Shown: positions 1 to 10,127, counted from the stretch's first letter. The stretch is DNA of 64,000 nucleotides from Bacteroidota bacterium (GCA_023450085.1 JAEXHI010000005.1:1-64000); one strand, 5' to 3'. Numbers and translations are program-made. The notes: generated from the letters alone by a model not told the origin.

Positions 1-37
1 GTTGGTTGGTTGGTTGGTTGGTTGGTTGGTTGGTTGG
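1..37. repeat. GTTG microsatellite
   Basis: About nine uninterrupted copies of the tetranucleotide GTTG open the window. The tract may continue upstream of the window edge. It lies outside the coding region of the following gene. Such tracts are prone to slippage, so copy number may vary between isolates; a phase-variable role is only a possibility, since nothing upstream is visible. Confidence 0.9.
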
Positions 38-222
38 CACTCTTTTCCTTCATCTCAACGCTGACTTTATAACTAACCACTAGTTCCTAACTCCTAGTCC
101 CTAACCCCTAATCAATCATTTTGTCCGCTTTTTGTCCGCCCCAAAATCTTGCAAAATGGTCTCCTTCTATGGAAATTCGTGGGTTGGTTTTATAAAAACC
201 ATTTCAACCTAAAAACAGTGAT

Positions 223-3200
223 ATGAAGAAACTTATACTTTTTTGCTCTTTATTTATGGTCTCTATATTCACTTACGCTCAAGATGTTTGGCTGCAGAAT
301 CATTTCTCACCAAGTTCGGGCTTTAGGCTTTCCAATTCGGAAACGGTAACAGTATTGGTCAATAACAATTCAGGAGTGATTATGCCTTCTAATACTATCA
401 CCGTTAAATATCAGGTAGACAATGGTACAGTGGTGAGCCAATTATTAAGTGCTAATTTAACTTCAGGGGCTAGTTGGAATTTCTCGTTTAATGTTAAAGC
501 AGATTTATCGGCCTTTGGTGCACATATCATTAAAGTGTGGGTAGAACGACCTGGTGACACTAATAATCTTAATAACGAATTAACTTGGACGGTTAACAAC
601 ACCTGTATTGAAATGAACCAGCCTGCAAATGTTAATGTTTGTGGTAGTACAGCTACTCCCGCAATTAATTTTACAAGCAACTTGGCCAATGTAGGTTATA
701 CTTGGACAAATAGTAATCCAAGCATTGGTTTAGATGCAAATGGGGTTGGAGGCATTCCTTCTTTTACGGCAGTAAACACTGGCACAAGCATCTTAACGTC
801 TACCATTACGGTAAGGCCTCATTATGTAGCGTCTCAAACATTTAATTATACTGGAGCAATGCAAACCTATGTGGTGCCCGCTGGAGTTACAAAAATTAAA
901 ATAGATGCCAGAGGGGCGCAAGGAGAAAGCGCCATTTATAACCAACCTGGAACAAGGCCGGACGATTTAGGCGGTAAGGGAGGAAGAGTAGTAGCCGAAT
1001 ATCCAGTGACTGCAGGTCAAACAATTTATGTTTTTGTAGGAGGAAACACCACAGGATTTAATGGTGGTGGCAATGGTGAAGGAAGTATTGCGCAGCCTAG
1101 GGGTGGTGACGCTTCGGATATCAGGATAGGTGGAACAGCTTTAACAAATCGGATAATTATTGCTGGTGGTGGAGGTGGAGGTGGCAACAATTGCGGTTCC
1201 ATTGCCGAGCCTGGTGGAGCGGGAGGAGGTTTGATTGGTGAAGTTGGTTATCAATGTGATAGCCAGACTGGTGCATATACAGGTACGGGAGGAACCCAAT
1301 CAGCTGGAGGCGTAGCGGGTGTTGGCGCAAGTAGTGGTGGAAGCACTCCCGCAACGGCAGGTCAGTTAGGGCTTGGTGGAAATGCAGGGATTTTCTTTGG
1401 CACCGCTGCTGGCGGAGGTGGCGGCGGCTATTATGGTGGCGGTGGCGCTGCTTATGGTGGTGGCGGTGGCGGTAGTAGTTATACTGATCCATTGGCTACT
1501 TCGGTAGTGCATACCCAAGGCTTTCAAGAAGGATTAGGTCAAATCATTATTAGTTACTATAATGATGAATGTGGCAATGCTTATGATAAGACCTTTACCA
1601 TCACGGTTAAACCTCAGCCTGTTGTTTCGTCACTAACGCCAGCAAACCAAATGGTTACTTCTGCACAGGCTATTGATGCGATTGTACCAGCAACTAATTT
1701 AACGGGGACAACTTTTACTTGGACTAGAGATAATCAGGCAAATGTTACTGGGATTCCTACAAGTGGAAGTGGAACCATTAGCGGTAATTTGATCAATACC
1801 ACAAATACATCACAAACGGTTACTTTTACAGTTACACCTAGTGCTGATGGTTGCCTTGGTACTCCAGTTACGGCAACAGTTTTAGTAAAATTGGCACAAA
1901 GCATTAGTGCTATTGCTCCTATAAATAAGAATTATGGCGATGCCGATTTTGAACCAGGGGCAACAGCGAGCTCTGGTTTAACGGTAAGCTATGCTTCCGC
2001 TGATAATAGTATAGCAGAAGCTTATCAGGATGCTTCCGACAACAACAAATGGAAGTTGAAAATTAAAAAAGCGGGAACAGTGAGTATTACAGCCAGCCAG
2101 GCTGGTAATGGAAATATAGGCCCAGCTACAGATGTACAGTTTACTTTAACTATCCAGCCAAAAGCCTTAATGGTTTCGGCTACTGCAAATAACAAGGTAT
2201 ACGATGGAACAAATGCTGCTGCGGTAAATCTTAGTTCCAATGCCCTAACAGGGGATATGCTGACCTTAGCTTATGGCACGGCAAATTTTGATGATAAAAA
2301 TGTTGGCAATAGTAAAACGGTGACGGTGAACGGTATCACCATATCAGGTGTAGGTGCCGTAAACTATAGCGTTAATCCTACAGCCAATACCACTGCTGAT
2401 ATTACTCCATTTGGATTAACGGTTTCAGCTACTGCAAATAATAAGGCCTACGATGCCACAAATACGGCTACAGTAAACCTTTCCAGCAATGTCCTAGCAG
2501 GCGATGTACTGGTACTGAGCTACACTAATGCCATTTTCAATGACCAGAACGTTGGCACAGGCAAAACCGTAAGCGTTACGGGAATCAGTATCTCCGGTGC
2601 TGATGCCGGCAACTATACCTTTAATACCAGCACAGGTACTACGGCCAGCATCACCCCGGTAACGCTCAATATCTCTGCACAGGCTAAGACCAAGACCTAT
2701 GGTGATCTGGATCCTGCGCTCAGCTATACCAGTGCGGGGCTTATAGGTACCGATGCCATTACGGGAACCTTGTTAAGGGATGCAGGGGCAAATGTAGGTA
2801 CTTACGGCATCAGGCAGGGTACCCTGACAGCTGGAGCTAACTATACCATCAGCTATACCGCGGCCAACTTCAATATCGTAGCCAAGGTGATTGCCATCAC
2901 CATGGATGCGAAAACAAAGATCTATGGTGATACCGACCCTGCAATTACCTTTACCGCTACCAGCCTAATAGGGAACGACACTTTTACGGGAAGCCCCACT
3001 AGGGACATTGGGGAAAATGCAGGTACATATGCCATTGGGCAAGGGACCCTGACCGCGGGAAGCAATTACCGTATCCTGTTCACGCCGGCCAACCTTACCA
3101 TTAACAGGGCCACGCTAACAGTAACGGCGGCCAATGTAGCAAGGTGCTTTGGACAGCCCAACCCTTCATTTGCGTTGAACTATAATGGTTTTAAGCGCAG

Positions 3201-3864
3201 CGACAATGAAAACAGCCTGACCGCCAAACCGCAGGCCGCTACCCTTGCTATGGTAAACAGTCAAGCGGGCAGTTATCCGGTTACGGTGTCGGGAGGAGCT
3301 TCTGATAACTATACTTTTGTATATGCGAACGGGACCCTTAGGGTAGATGCCCTGCCGACCGTTACCATTATCCCTAGCAGGCAAGGGTCTATCGGAAAGG
3401 GACTAACAGTACAGCTGACCGTCACTGGCGGGACCAGCTACAGCTGGGCCAATGCACAGGGCATCATCTCCGGACAGAACAGTGCAAGCCTTACCATAAG
3501 GCCAACTGCAAATACCACCTACACAGTGACAGTAACCAACGCCAATGGCTGTAGCAGTACCATGAGCTATGCCGTTACCGTAGCGGACGACCTTTCCATC
3601 CTAAAGGCCACCAACCTGCTAAGCCCAAATGGGGATGGAGTGAACGATGTATGGAAGGTAGATAACATAGACATGTACCCACAGGCAGTAGTGCGCATAT
3701 TTGATAAAGCAGGAAGGATCGTATATACCAAAAAAGGATATGATAACACTTGGGATGGTACCTATAACGGACAGCCCCTTGCAGAAAGCACCTACTACTA
3801 TATTGTCGATTTGGAAGCAGGAAAAGTACTAAGAGGCTATATCACTTTAGTAAGAGACAGATAG
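223..3864 (+). CDS. YDG/MBG-repeat surface protein with T9SS type B sorting domain
   Basis: A 1213-residue exported surface protein, probably an adhesin or matrix component. It has a signal peptide (about residues 1-19, ending TYAQ), a CARDB-like N-terminus, and a very glycine-rich segment (about 215-445) of the kind in glycine-rich surface proteins. Several YDG/MBG-type repeats follow (about 560-1040; motifs such as NNKVYDGTN, KTYGDLDPA, KIYGDTDPA). The last 85 residues carry LLSPNGDGVNDVW and WDGTYNGQPL, the hallmark of the gliding-motility-associated type B C-terminal signal, so secretion by the type IX system is expected. The PorP/SprF-like gene downstream is the usual partner. Base composition changes inside the gene: lines near 660 are about one third G+C, whereas beyond about 2450 it exceeds one half. 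This suggests that the repeat and C-terminal part has a different history. The ligand is unknown. Confidence 0.88.
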   Translation: MKKLILFCSLFMVSIFTYAQDVWLQNHFSPSSGFRLSNSETVTVLVNNNSGVIMPSNTITVKYQVDNGTVVSQLLSANLTSGASWNFSFNVKADLSAFGAHIIKVWVERPGDTNNLNNELTWTVNNTCIEMNQPANVNVCGSTATPAINFTSNLANVGYTWTNSNPSIGLDANGVGGIPSFTAVNTGTSILTSTITVRPHYVASQTFNYTGAMQTYVVPAGVTKIKIDARGAQGESAIYNQPGTRPDDLGGKGGRVVAEYPVTAGQTIYVFVGGNTTGFNGGGNGEGSIAQPRGGDASDIRIGGTALTNRIIIAGGGGGGGNNCGSIAEPGGAGGGLIGEVGYQCDSQTGAYTGTGGTQSAGGVAGVGASSGGSTPATAGQLGLGGNAGIFFGTAAGGGGGGYYGGGGAAYGGGGGGSSYTDPLATSVVHTQGFQEGLGQIIISYYNDECGNAYDKTFTITVKPQPVVSSLTPANQMVTSAQAIDAIVPATNLTGTTFTWTRDNQANVTGIPTSGSGTISGNLINTTNTSQTVTFTVTPSADGCLGTPVTATVLVKLAQSISAIAPINKNYGDADFEPGATASSGLTVSYASADNSIAEAYQDASDNNKWKLKIKKAGTVSITASQAGNGNIGPATDVQFTLTIQPKALMVSATANNKVYDGTNAAAVNLSSNALTGDMLTLAYGTANFDDKNVGNSKTVTVNGITISGVGAVNYSVNPTANTTADITPFGLTVSATANNKAYDATNTATVNLSSNVLAGDVLVLSYTNAIFNDQNVGTGKTVSVTGISISGADAGNYTFNTSTGTTASITPVTLNISAQAKTKTYGDLDPALSYTSAGLIGTDAITGTLLRDAGANVGTYGIRQGTLTAGANYTISYTAANFNIVAKVIAITMDAKTKIYGDTDPAITFTATSLIGNDTFTGSPTRDIGENAGTYAIGQGTLTAGSNYRILFTPANLTINRATLTVTAANVARCFGQPNPSFALNYNGFKRSDNENSLTAKPQAATLAMVNSQAGSYPVTVSGGASDNYTFVYANGTLRVDALPTVTIIPSRQGSIGKGLTVQLTVTGGTSYSWANAQGIISGQNSASLTIRPTANTTYTVTVTNANGCSSTMSYAVTVADDLSILKATNLLSPNGDGVNDVWKVDNIDMYPQAVVRIFDKAGRIVYTKKGYDNTWDGTYNGQPLAESTYYYIVDLEAGKVLRGYITLVRDR

Positions 3865-3877
3865 GGAATGGAAGCTG

Positions 3878-3925
<48 letters not shown>

Positions 3926-4136
3926 TGAAGGTGTAAAGTTATAAGTTGTAAAGTTGAAATGTTAGAAAGTTGTAAAATTAAAATCCGTAGTGCCGATGCA
4001 ATGAACCACTACAAGGGATCTGCGGAAAAATCAGCGTAATCAGCGGGAAATGGAAGGTATAAAGTTGAAAGTATAAAGTTAAAAGCTTTAGCGCCGATGC
4101 AATGAACTCCTAATCCCTAACCCCTAGAAAAAGACC

Positions 4137-5024
4137 ATGAAAAAAAACATATATATCAAAATGCTAAGCCTAGTGATGGTATTCGCTACGCTACAGGTTA
4201 AAGCACAGCTGGGACCATTGGCAGCACAGTATTTTCAAAATCCCTATCTGGCCAATCCAGCCATGGCGGGAGTAAATCAGGGACTGGAAGTTTCCCTTGG
4301 CTATCGAAGTCAGTGGAGCAAAATGCCTGGCGCACCCGAACAGCAGGCACTCACCCTTGCTTATGGTAAAAATCGCACAGGTTGGGGCGTTAACCTTTAC
4401 CTAGATAGGACAGGACTACAGCGTCAATTGAGAGCATTGGCCAGTTATGCCTACCATTTGCCTCTTTCAACCGAGCAGGCCTTGCATTTTGGACTTTCGG
4501 TAGGCATTTCGCAACAACGACTGTCGCTAGAAGATATCCAGGGGCGCCCAGATGACCTTTCCGCACAGCGTTATAACGATCGAGATGCCTATTTAGACGG
4601 CGATTTTGGGATTGCTTATACCTATAACGGGTTTAGGTTAGAAGCTTCATTACCCAACTTGGACAGACTGCTGAGGTCTAACCGAGAAAATGGGATGGTA
4701 GATATTGCTACTTTTTATGCGGCGGCAGGCTATAAATTCGGATTAACTACCGATCAAAATTTGCAATTGGAACCCAAGGTAGCATACAGGGGAGTGAAAG
4801 GTTTTGATAGTGTGATTGATGCAGGCGCTGCGTTTTGGTTTGAAGATGGACAGCTAATGCTAAGCGGACTATACCACAGTAGCAAAAGTGCCACCTTTGG
4901 TTTGGGTATGGATTTGAAAAAGAAATACCGTGTATTGGCCACGTATACTACCCAAACTTCGGCACTCAGTAACTATACCAATGGAAGCTTTGAATTGGGA
5001 TTGGGAATGAAATTTGGGAAATAA
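4137..5024 (+). CDS. PorP/SprF-family type IX secretion membrane protein
   Basis: A 295-residue outer-membrane beta-barrel of the PorP/SprF family. In gliding Bacteroidota these proteins pair with substrates carrying type B C-terminal signals. The signal peptide ends near residue 23 (VKAQ). The family signature follows at once: QYFQNPYLANPAMAG, then SLGYRSQWSKMPGAP, and alternating amphipathic strands up to a C-terminal LGLGMKFGK. It lies 272 bp after the type-B-sorted surface protein, in the same orientation, which is the usual pairing and suggests a dedicated export or anchoring partner. The role is inferred from the family and the context. Confidence 0.9.
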   Translation: MKKNIYIKMLSLVMVFATLQVKAQLGPLAAQYFQNPYLANPAMAGVNQGLEVSLGYRSQWSKMPGAPEQQALTLAYGKNRTGWGVNLYLDRTGLQRQLRALASYAYHLPLSTEQALHFGLSVGISQQRLSLEDIQGRPDDLSAQRYNDRDAYLDGDFGIAYTYNGFRLEASLPNLDRLLRSNRENGMVDIATFYAAAGYKFGLTTDQNLQLEPKVAYRGVKGFDSVIDAGAAFWFEDGQLMLSGLYHSSKSATFGLGMDLKKKYRVLATYTTQTSALSNYTNGSFELGLGMKFGK

Positions 5025-5191
5025 CAGATACTTCCCTCTTAAGAGAAAATGGCACTGCCTTTATCCCCCTTTGGAGGGGGCAGGGGGAGGTCAGTCCTAA
5101 TAAACGATACATTTATTTCCTCACTCGCTTTTCTCTCCCTTTTAGGGAGGGAGGATCAAACAAGAAAAAATAAACCCGCCGTCTAATCAAT

Positions 5192-5236
5192 AAAACCTCC
5201 GCCCGTTCTCTCTAAAAAGGCGTGAGGTTTTTTTTA
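5192..5236 (+). terminator. Rho-independent terminator after the porP-like gene
   Basis: The arms AACCTCcGCC and GGCGtGAGGTT are separated by about 15 nt and followed by a run of T. This fits an intrinsic terminator isolating the surface-protein pair from the cobalamin operon. It lies in a repeat-rich gap; a purine/pyrimidine palindrome of the CCCCCTTTGGAGGGGG type precedes it at about 5060-5090. Confidence 0.7.
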
Positions 5237-5362
5237 TTTCCTGATAATCGATCTGCGATTAAAGCTGCGCAATCAGCGGAAAACATAAAGCAACCTTAAA
5301 GGATCTCTCTTGCGAAGTATCGGGATAGAGATGGCGGCAATAGCTGAACCGTGCAAATAAAA

Positions 5363-5415
5363 CAATGACCAATGACCAATGACCAATAAACCAATGAACC
5401 AATGACCAATGAACC
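5363..5415. repeat. CCAATGA heptamer tandem repeat
   Basis: Roughly seven copies of CCAATGA or CCAATGAA/CCAATAAA lie in tandem, followed by CCTAACCACTAGT-type words up to about 5473. They sit just upstream of the cobalamin operon promoter. No protein is encoded. Confidence 0.8.
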
Positions 5416-5474
5416 AGTTAACCAAACACCTAGCTCCTAACCACTAGTCCCTAACCCCTAATACCTAACCCTAA

Positions 5475-5506
5475 TTTGCAACTCACTACCAAATACACTA
5501 CCTTTG
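5475..5506 (+). promoter_or_regulatory. Bacteroidota-type promoter of the cobalamin operon
   Basis: TTTG at 5475-5478, a 20-nt spacer, and a perfect TAnnTTTG -7 box (TACCTTTG, 5499-5506). Transcription would start near 5512, exactly where the cobalamin aptamer begins. The match to the known Bacteroidota sigma-ABfr consensus and the position make this a strong prediction. Confidence 0.75.
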
Positions 5507-5509
5507 CAG

Positions 5510-5690
5510 CGCTTTTGGTTCCCTTGGGTAACGCTTTGGGATTAAAAGGGAATACGGTGTAAATCCGTAACTGTCCCGCAGCTGTAAGCTCTTTAACTGT
5601 TTGCTATTCTACAAGCCACTATGTTAAACAAAAACATGGGAAGGCAGCAAACAGGGAGTAAGTCAGAAGACCTGCCTTTAGCACGATTAA
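5510..5690 (+). ncRNA. Cobalamin (B12) riboswitch
   Basis: A cobalamin-sensing leader RNA controlling the downstream uptake operon. Recognisable conserved blocks are AAAGGGAATACGGTG and AATCCGTAACTGTCCCGC (5544-5580), GCAGCTGTAA, the B12 box GCCACT with its partner GGGAAGGC (about 5614-5645), and AGTCAGAAGACCTGCC (5661-5676). Downstream, a TAGCTT/AAGCTA hairpin (about 5696-5717) and further stems lead to the start codon at 5786, which could form the expression platform. By family precedent, adenosylcobalamin binding turns the operon off. Exact ends are estimated. Confidence 0.95.
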
Positions 5691-5785
5691 TTCATAGCTT
5701 TCGGGGATTGAAGCTAGGAGTGATGTGCCAGTAAATTACTAGCTCCTTAATTTCTGTTTGCTGTGGGGAATAGCTCACATCAAAA

Positions 5786-7819
5786 ATGGTAAAAAGAAAA
5801 GCCTTAGCTAAGCTAAGCTTATTTCATTGCTTGGTAACCTTAGGCCTATTGAATATAGGACAGCTGGAAGCCTTTGCCCAAAACACCGACAGCGTGGCCA
5901 AAGCCAATCAGCTGAAGGAAGTTCATATTTTACGTTATCGTTTAAGCAGACAGCACCTCTCTCCAGTACCGCAGCAAGTGATGACGGCGCAAGAGCTGAA
6001 AAGGCTTAACAGTTTGTCTGTAGCCGATGCGATGAGATATTTTTCTGGTGTTCAGTTAAAAGACTACGGTGGCATTGGTGGATTGAAAACTGTGGACATC
6101 CGTAGCATGGGCAGTAACCATACAGGTGTTTTCTTGGATGGTGTAGCCCTTAGCAATGCTCAAAACGGACAGGTAGATTTAGGTAAATACGCTTTGGATA
6201 ATCTGGAAGAAATATCTCTACTGAGTGGGCAAAATCCTAACCTATTACAACCTGCTAAAGCGGTGGCTTCGGCAAGTTCGATATTCCTTAAAACCAAAAC
6301 CCCAAGTTTCGACTCCGAGAAACACTATGCTTTAAACACTGAACTAAAAATAGGGGATTTCGGTCTAGTAAATCCAAATATCAGCTATCAGCAACGCATC
6401 AACAATAACCTATGGAGCAGTGTAAGCACTTCTTACATCCGTGCCAATGGCCGATACAAGTTTAGGCTCACCAACGGTGTTTTTGATACCACTGCCGTAA
6501 GAAGCAATGGTGATGTAGAACGTTTTAGGTTACAGGCAGGTTTGTTTGGCAAGACCAAAGATAGTGCTAGTTGGAACGTACAGGCCTATTCCTTTCTATC
6601 AGAACGTGGATTGCCTGGAGCCATCATTTCCAATAAGTTCGATTACCAACAACGCATTTGGGACAAAAACTTTTTCCTACAAAGTAACTTTCAAAAGCGC
6701 TTAGATAAATTTGAGTTGCTGCTCAACGCAAAACTAGCTTACGATCAAACCCGCTATATCGATCCCGAATATATTCGTATCGATGGCTATTTAGATAACA
6801 GGTTTTACGAAAAGGAGGCCTATCTATCAGCGGCACTAAAATATAATGTCACTATACAATGGCAACTAGCTTTGGCCAGCGATTATCAATTGCAGGATTT
6901 AGATGCCAACCTTTATCGCTTTGCGTACCCTACCAGGCATAGCTTTTTGAATGCCCTTAGCGCAGCATACACTACCAATAGACTTACTTTACAAGGTAAT
7001 TTATTAAGCACCACCATTAGAGAAGAAGTGCAAGCCTTTGAAGCAGGAGGGAACAAACAGGTATTTAGTCCAACCTTTATGTTCTCATGGAAGGTGTTCG
7101 AGGATCAGGCATTCAGGATTAGAGGTTTTTACAAGGATATCTTTCGCATGCCCACCTTTAATGATTTGTATTACACCTTTAGTGGAAATACTTTGTTAAG
7201 GCCGGAATACACCAAGCAATACGACCTTGGATTTACCTATGCGACAGTTTTTGACCAAAGCCGTTTCAAATACCTGGAGTTTCAGGCAGATGCTTATTAC
7301 AACACGGTAAAAGATAAAATTATTGCACAACCTGGTGCCAACTTGTTCAGATGGATCATGTACAATGTAAGCAGGGTAGAAGTGAAAGGTTTAGAATCTA
7401 ATGTGAAAACGGGGGTAGATTTAGCGAAGAGCTTACATTTGGGGCTTGGCTTTAATTATACTTACCAACAAGCTATTGATGTAACCGATAAGAGCGATGA
7501 AAGCTATCGTAATCAAATTCCTTATATTCCTAAGCATAGTGGCTCCTTTTTGGGGAGATTAGATTATAAGCAATGGAAATTGAACTATAGTTTTATCTAT
7601 ACAGGATCTCGTTATAACCAACGTGCCAACTTGATTTATAACTATATGCAGCCATGGTATACCCATGATGCAGCAATTGGTTATACCTTTGCTATAGCAA
7701 AACAACAATTTGAAATTACTGGCGAGGTAAATAACCTGCTTAACCAGTATTATGATGTAGTGCCAAACTTTCCAATGCCAGGCCGTAATTATCGTTTAAC
7801 CCTTCAATACCGCTTATGA
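5786..7819 (+). CDS. btuB: TonB-dependent outer-membrane cobalamin receptor
   Basis: A 677-residue TonB-dependent receptor, the outer-membrane gate for corrinoids. The signal peptide ends near residue 32 (LEAFAQ). A plug domain follows (about 45-160; VPQQVMTAQELKRLNSLSVA, then TVDIRSMGSNHTGVFLDGV), then a 22-strand-type barrel ending in the aromatic terminal strand YRLTLQYRL. The cobalamin riboswitch immediately upstream supports B12 or a related corrinoid as substrate; sequence alone would only say TonB receptor. The last four bases overlap the start of the next gene (ATGA), showing tight coupling in an operon that runs to about 13.4 kb. Confidence 0.9.
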   Translation: MVKRKALAKLSLFHCLVTLGLLNIGQLEAFAQNTDSVAKANQLKEVHILRYRLSRQHLSPVPQQVMTAQELKRLNSLSVADAMRYFSGVQLKDYGGIGGLKTVDIRSMGSNHTGVFLDGVALSNAQNGQVDLGKYALDNLEEISLLSGQNPNLLQPAKAVASASSIFLKTKTPSFDSEKHYALNTELKIGDFGLVNPNISYQQRINNNLWSSVSTSYIRANGRYKFRLTNGVFDTTAVRSNGDVERFRLQAGLFGKTKDSASWNVQAYSFLSERGLPGAIISNKFDYQQRIWDKNFFLQSNFQKRLDKFELLLNAKLAYDQTRYIDPEYIRIDGYLDNRFYEKEAYLSAALKYNVTIQWQLALASDYQLQDLDANLYRFAYPTRHSFLNALSAAYTTNRLTLQGNLLSTTIREEVQAFEAGGNKQVFSPTFMFSWKVFEDQAFRIRGFYKDIFRMPTFNDLYYTFSGNTLLRPEYTKQYDLGFTYATVFDQSRFKYLEFQADAYYNTVKDKIIAQPGANLFRWIMYNVSRVEVKGLESNVKTGVDLAKSLHLGLGFNYTYQQAIDVTDKSDESYRNQIPYIPKHSGSFLGRLDYKQWKLNYSFIYTGSRYNQRANLIYNYMQPWYTHDAAIGYTFAIAKQQFEITGEVNNLLNQYYDVVPNFPMPGRNYRLTLQYRL

Positions 7820-8937
7820 AACGATTAGGATTTTTATTGTTATTATTAGCGGGACTGGCTAGTTGTAGAAAAGATCCCGCTCCACTACCCGCAGAAATTA
7901 CCAAGGTAGAAGCTGATCCAGGTTCAGTATTGAAAGGAATGTATTTGGTGAACGAGGGCAATATGAGCATGAACAAAGCCTCGTTAGATTACCTCGATTT
8001 ACGCAACGGCCTTTATACCCGTAATCTTTATAACCAAGTGAATCCGCAAATTACCAAAGGCTTGGGCGATGTGGCGAACGATATTGGCATATATGGCAAC
8101 AAATTGTATGTGGTGGTTAATTTATCCAACAAAGTGGAAGTATTGGAGGTGAAAACGGGTAAACGCCTAGGGCAAATAGATATCATTAACGGTAGATACG
8201 TCACTTTCGCTAACGGAAAGGCTTATGTAAGTGCCTATGTAGGGAAAGTATATGATCCTAATTCGCCAAATGGCGTAGTGGCCGAAATTGATACCACGGC
8301 ACTTAACATTACCCGTACCGTAGCTGTAGGTAGGCAACCTGAAGAGCTTGCGGTGGTAAACAATAAGCTGTATGTAGCTAATTCGGGAGGTTATAGTCCT
8401 AATAATTATGAACGTACAGTTTCGGTGATTGACTTAAATACGTTTACAGAAACCAAACGCATTGATGTGGCCATTAACCTGCATCGTTTAAAGGCCGATA
8501 AATATGGTGATTTATATGTAACCTCCAGAGGCGATTATTATAATGTACCCTCTAGACTTTTAGTGGTAGATACCCAAACGGAAAAAGTAAAAAGAACTTT
8601 TGACCTTGCCGCAAGTAACTTGGCCATTGATGACGACGTAGCTTATGTGATTGCTACTGAGTGGAACCAAAGCCAACAAAAGAATACGATTAGTTACAAT
8701 ACCATCGATGTAAAGAATGAATTACTGTTGAGCAGGCCCTTTATCAGTGATGGAACACAAAACAGCATATTATTGCCTTACGGCATTAACGTGAACCCTT
8801 ATACCAAAGAAGTTTACCTTACTGATGCTAAGGACTACGTTACCCCTGGGAAGCTACATTGCTATACCCCTGATGGAAAATTAAAATGGTCGGTCACTAC
8901 AGGTGATATACCAGCGCATATGGTTTTTGTTAAATAG
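7816..8937 (+). CDS. Surface lipoprotein, YncE/DUF5074-like beta-propeller (BtuG-like candidate)
   Basis: A 373-residue lipoprotein. The signal ends LLAGLASCRK, giving a lipid-anchored cysteine at about residue 17. The rest shows repeated propeller blades (GIYGNKLYVVVNLSNKVEVL, NNKLYVANSGGYSPNN, VSVIDLNTFTETKRID), as in YncE-like/DUF5074 seven-bladed propellers. In Bacteroides, BtuG is a surface propeller lipoprotein that binds B12 tightly on top of BtuB. The start overlaps the btuB stop codon and the riboswitch controls both, so a BtuG-like capture role is the best inference. Direct homology to BtuG was not tested. Confidence 0.78.
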   Translation: MKRLGFLLLLLAGLASCRKDPAPLPAEITKVEADPGSVLKGMYLVNEGNMSMNKASLDYLDLRNGLYTRNLYNQVNPQITKGLGDVANDIGIYGNKLYVVVNLSNKVEVLEVKTGKRLGQIDIINGRYVTFANGKAYVSAYVGKVYDPNSPNGVVAEIDTTALNITRTVAVGRQPEELAVVNNKLYVANSGGYSPNNYERTVSVIDLNTFTETKRIDVAINLHRLKADKYGDLYVTSRGDYYNVPSRLLVVDTQTEKVKRTFDLAASNLAIDDDVAYVIATEWNQSQQKNTISYNTIDVKNELLLSRPFISDGTQNSILLPYGINVNPYTKEVYLTDAKDYVTPGKLHCYTPDGKLKWSVTTGDIPAHMVFVK

Positions 8938-8941
8938 TAAA

Positions 8942-10117
8942 ATGAAATATAAAAATATGAACACTATGAATTACTTAAAAAGAACAGTCCTTGGGATTTC
9001 GGTATTAACCGTTTTGTTCACAGGCTGTAAAAAGAACAATGAACGTGAAATTTTGCTTACGCAGGAAGTTACGGGAGTAAAAGGAATTTATGTCCTTAAT
9101 GAAGGGACGATGGGTGCTGGTAATAGTACCATTAGTTATTATGATGTTGCCAAAAAAACGGTAGTAAATGATTTTTACAAACAGGCAAATGGAAGTGATA
9201 AGAAATTAGGAGAAACTGCTAATGATTTAAAAGTGTATGGTAGTAAAATGTACTGTGCGATACTTGGCGATCAAACTACTGGTGGTTCTTTTGTTGAAGT
9301 CATGGATGTGAATACTGGTAAAACTCTTAAGCGAATTGCTTTTGGTACGGCTACTAATGGTTATATGCCACGTAGTATAGCTTTCCATAAAAACAAAGCT
9401 TATATAAGTAGGGTCGATGGTAAAATTAGTCGTATTGATACTACGAGTTTAAATGTAGAAGCTGAATTGCAATTAAAAAATGGTACAGATGATGCTGCAG
9501 GATTAGATGGTAGCGCAGTTGTTGGTGATAAGTTATATATCGCTGGTTCTGATTATTATGGTCGTCCAACTTCTTACAAGAATAAAGTAATTGTAGTTAA
9601 TCTTACCACCTTTACTAAAGTTAAAGAAATCACCGTTAATAACAATCCAAATAAGATTGTGGCGAATGATAAAGGAGAATTATTTGTAACTACAGCCGGA
9701 GTTTATGGAGGTGCACCATCTGCTTTACAAAAAATTAATACCAGTACTGATGAAGTTTCGTCAACTGAAAACACAACCGATCTAGGTTCAATAGCTTTTT
9801 ACAAAGATCAAGCTTGGACGGTAACAAATGCATATGTAGCGGGAACCGCAAGTGCAAAATCCATAAATGTTGCTACTGGTAAAATAGGTAATAATCTGAT
9901 CACTGACGGAACTGTCGTTTCATTACCTTACGGCTTAACTGTCAATCCATATGACCAAAGTATTGTAGTTTCAGATGCTATTGGATTTGGAACTGCTAAA
10001 GGCAAAGCATTTGTATTCAGTAAAGAAGGTAAAAAGTTGCATGAGTTTGAAACTGGAACTGGTCCCCAAGTCGCTGCTTTTGTATATACCTACAAATACG
10101 TTTATAAATCATTGTAA
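8942..10117 (+). CDS. Second DUF5074-like propeller lipoprotein in the B12 operon
   Basis: About 391 residues if translation starts at 8942, just after the preceding stop codon. Alternative in-frame ATGs lie at 8957 and 8966; a longer reading from 8903 would overlap the upstream gene and lacks a leader-like N-terminus. The lipoprotein signal ends VLFTGCKKN. Like its neighbour it opens with a GIYVLNEGTMGAGNSTISYY segment and continues with propeller blades (NKAYISRVDGKISRIDTTSL, GDKLYIAGSDYY). It is clearly a paralogue of the gene before it (MYLVNEGNMSMNKASLDY), but much richer in A+T, so the duplication may be old or one copy acquired. A role in corrinoid capture is inferred. Confidence 0.75.
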   Translation: MKYKNMNTMNYLKRTVLGISVLTVLFTGCKKNNEREILLTQEVTGVKGIYVLNEGTMGAGNSTISYYDVAKKTVVNDFYKQANGSDKKLGETANDLKVYGSKMYCAILGDQTTGGSFVEVMDVNTGKTLKRIAFGTATNGYMPRSIAFHKNKAYISRVDGKISRIDTTSLNVEAELQLKNGTDDAAGLDGSAVVGDKLYIAGSDYYGRPTSYKNKVIVVNLTTFTKVKEITVNNNPNKIVANDKGELFVTTAGVYGGAPSALQKINTSTDEVSSTENTTDLGSIAFYKDQAWTVTNAYVAGTASAKSINVATGKIGNNLITDGTVVSLPYGLTVNPYDQSIVVSDAIGFGTAKGKAFVFSKEGKKLHEFETGTGPQVAAFVYTYKYVYKSL

Positions 10118-10127
10118 ATCGATCATT

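Noticed and set aside
1157..1492. 111-codon minus-strand frame rich in His and Arg
   Set aside because: It is the antisense of the glycine-rich segment (GGT/GGC codons) of the large surface protein.
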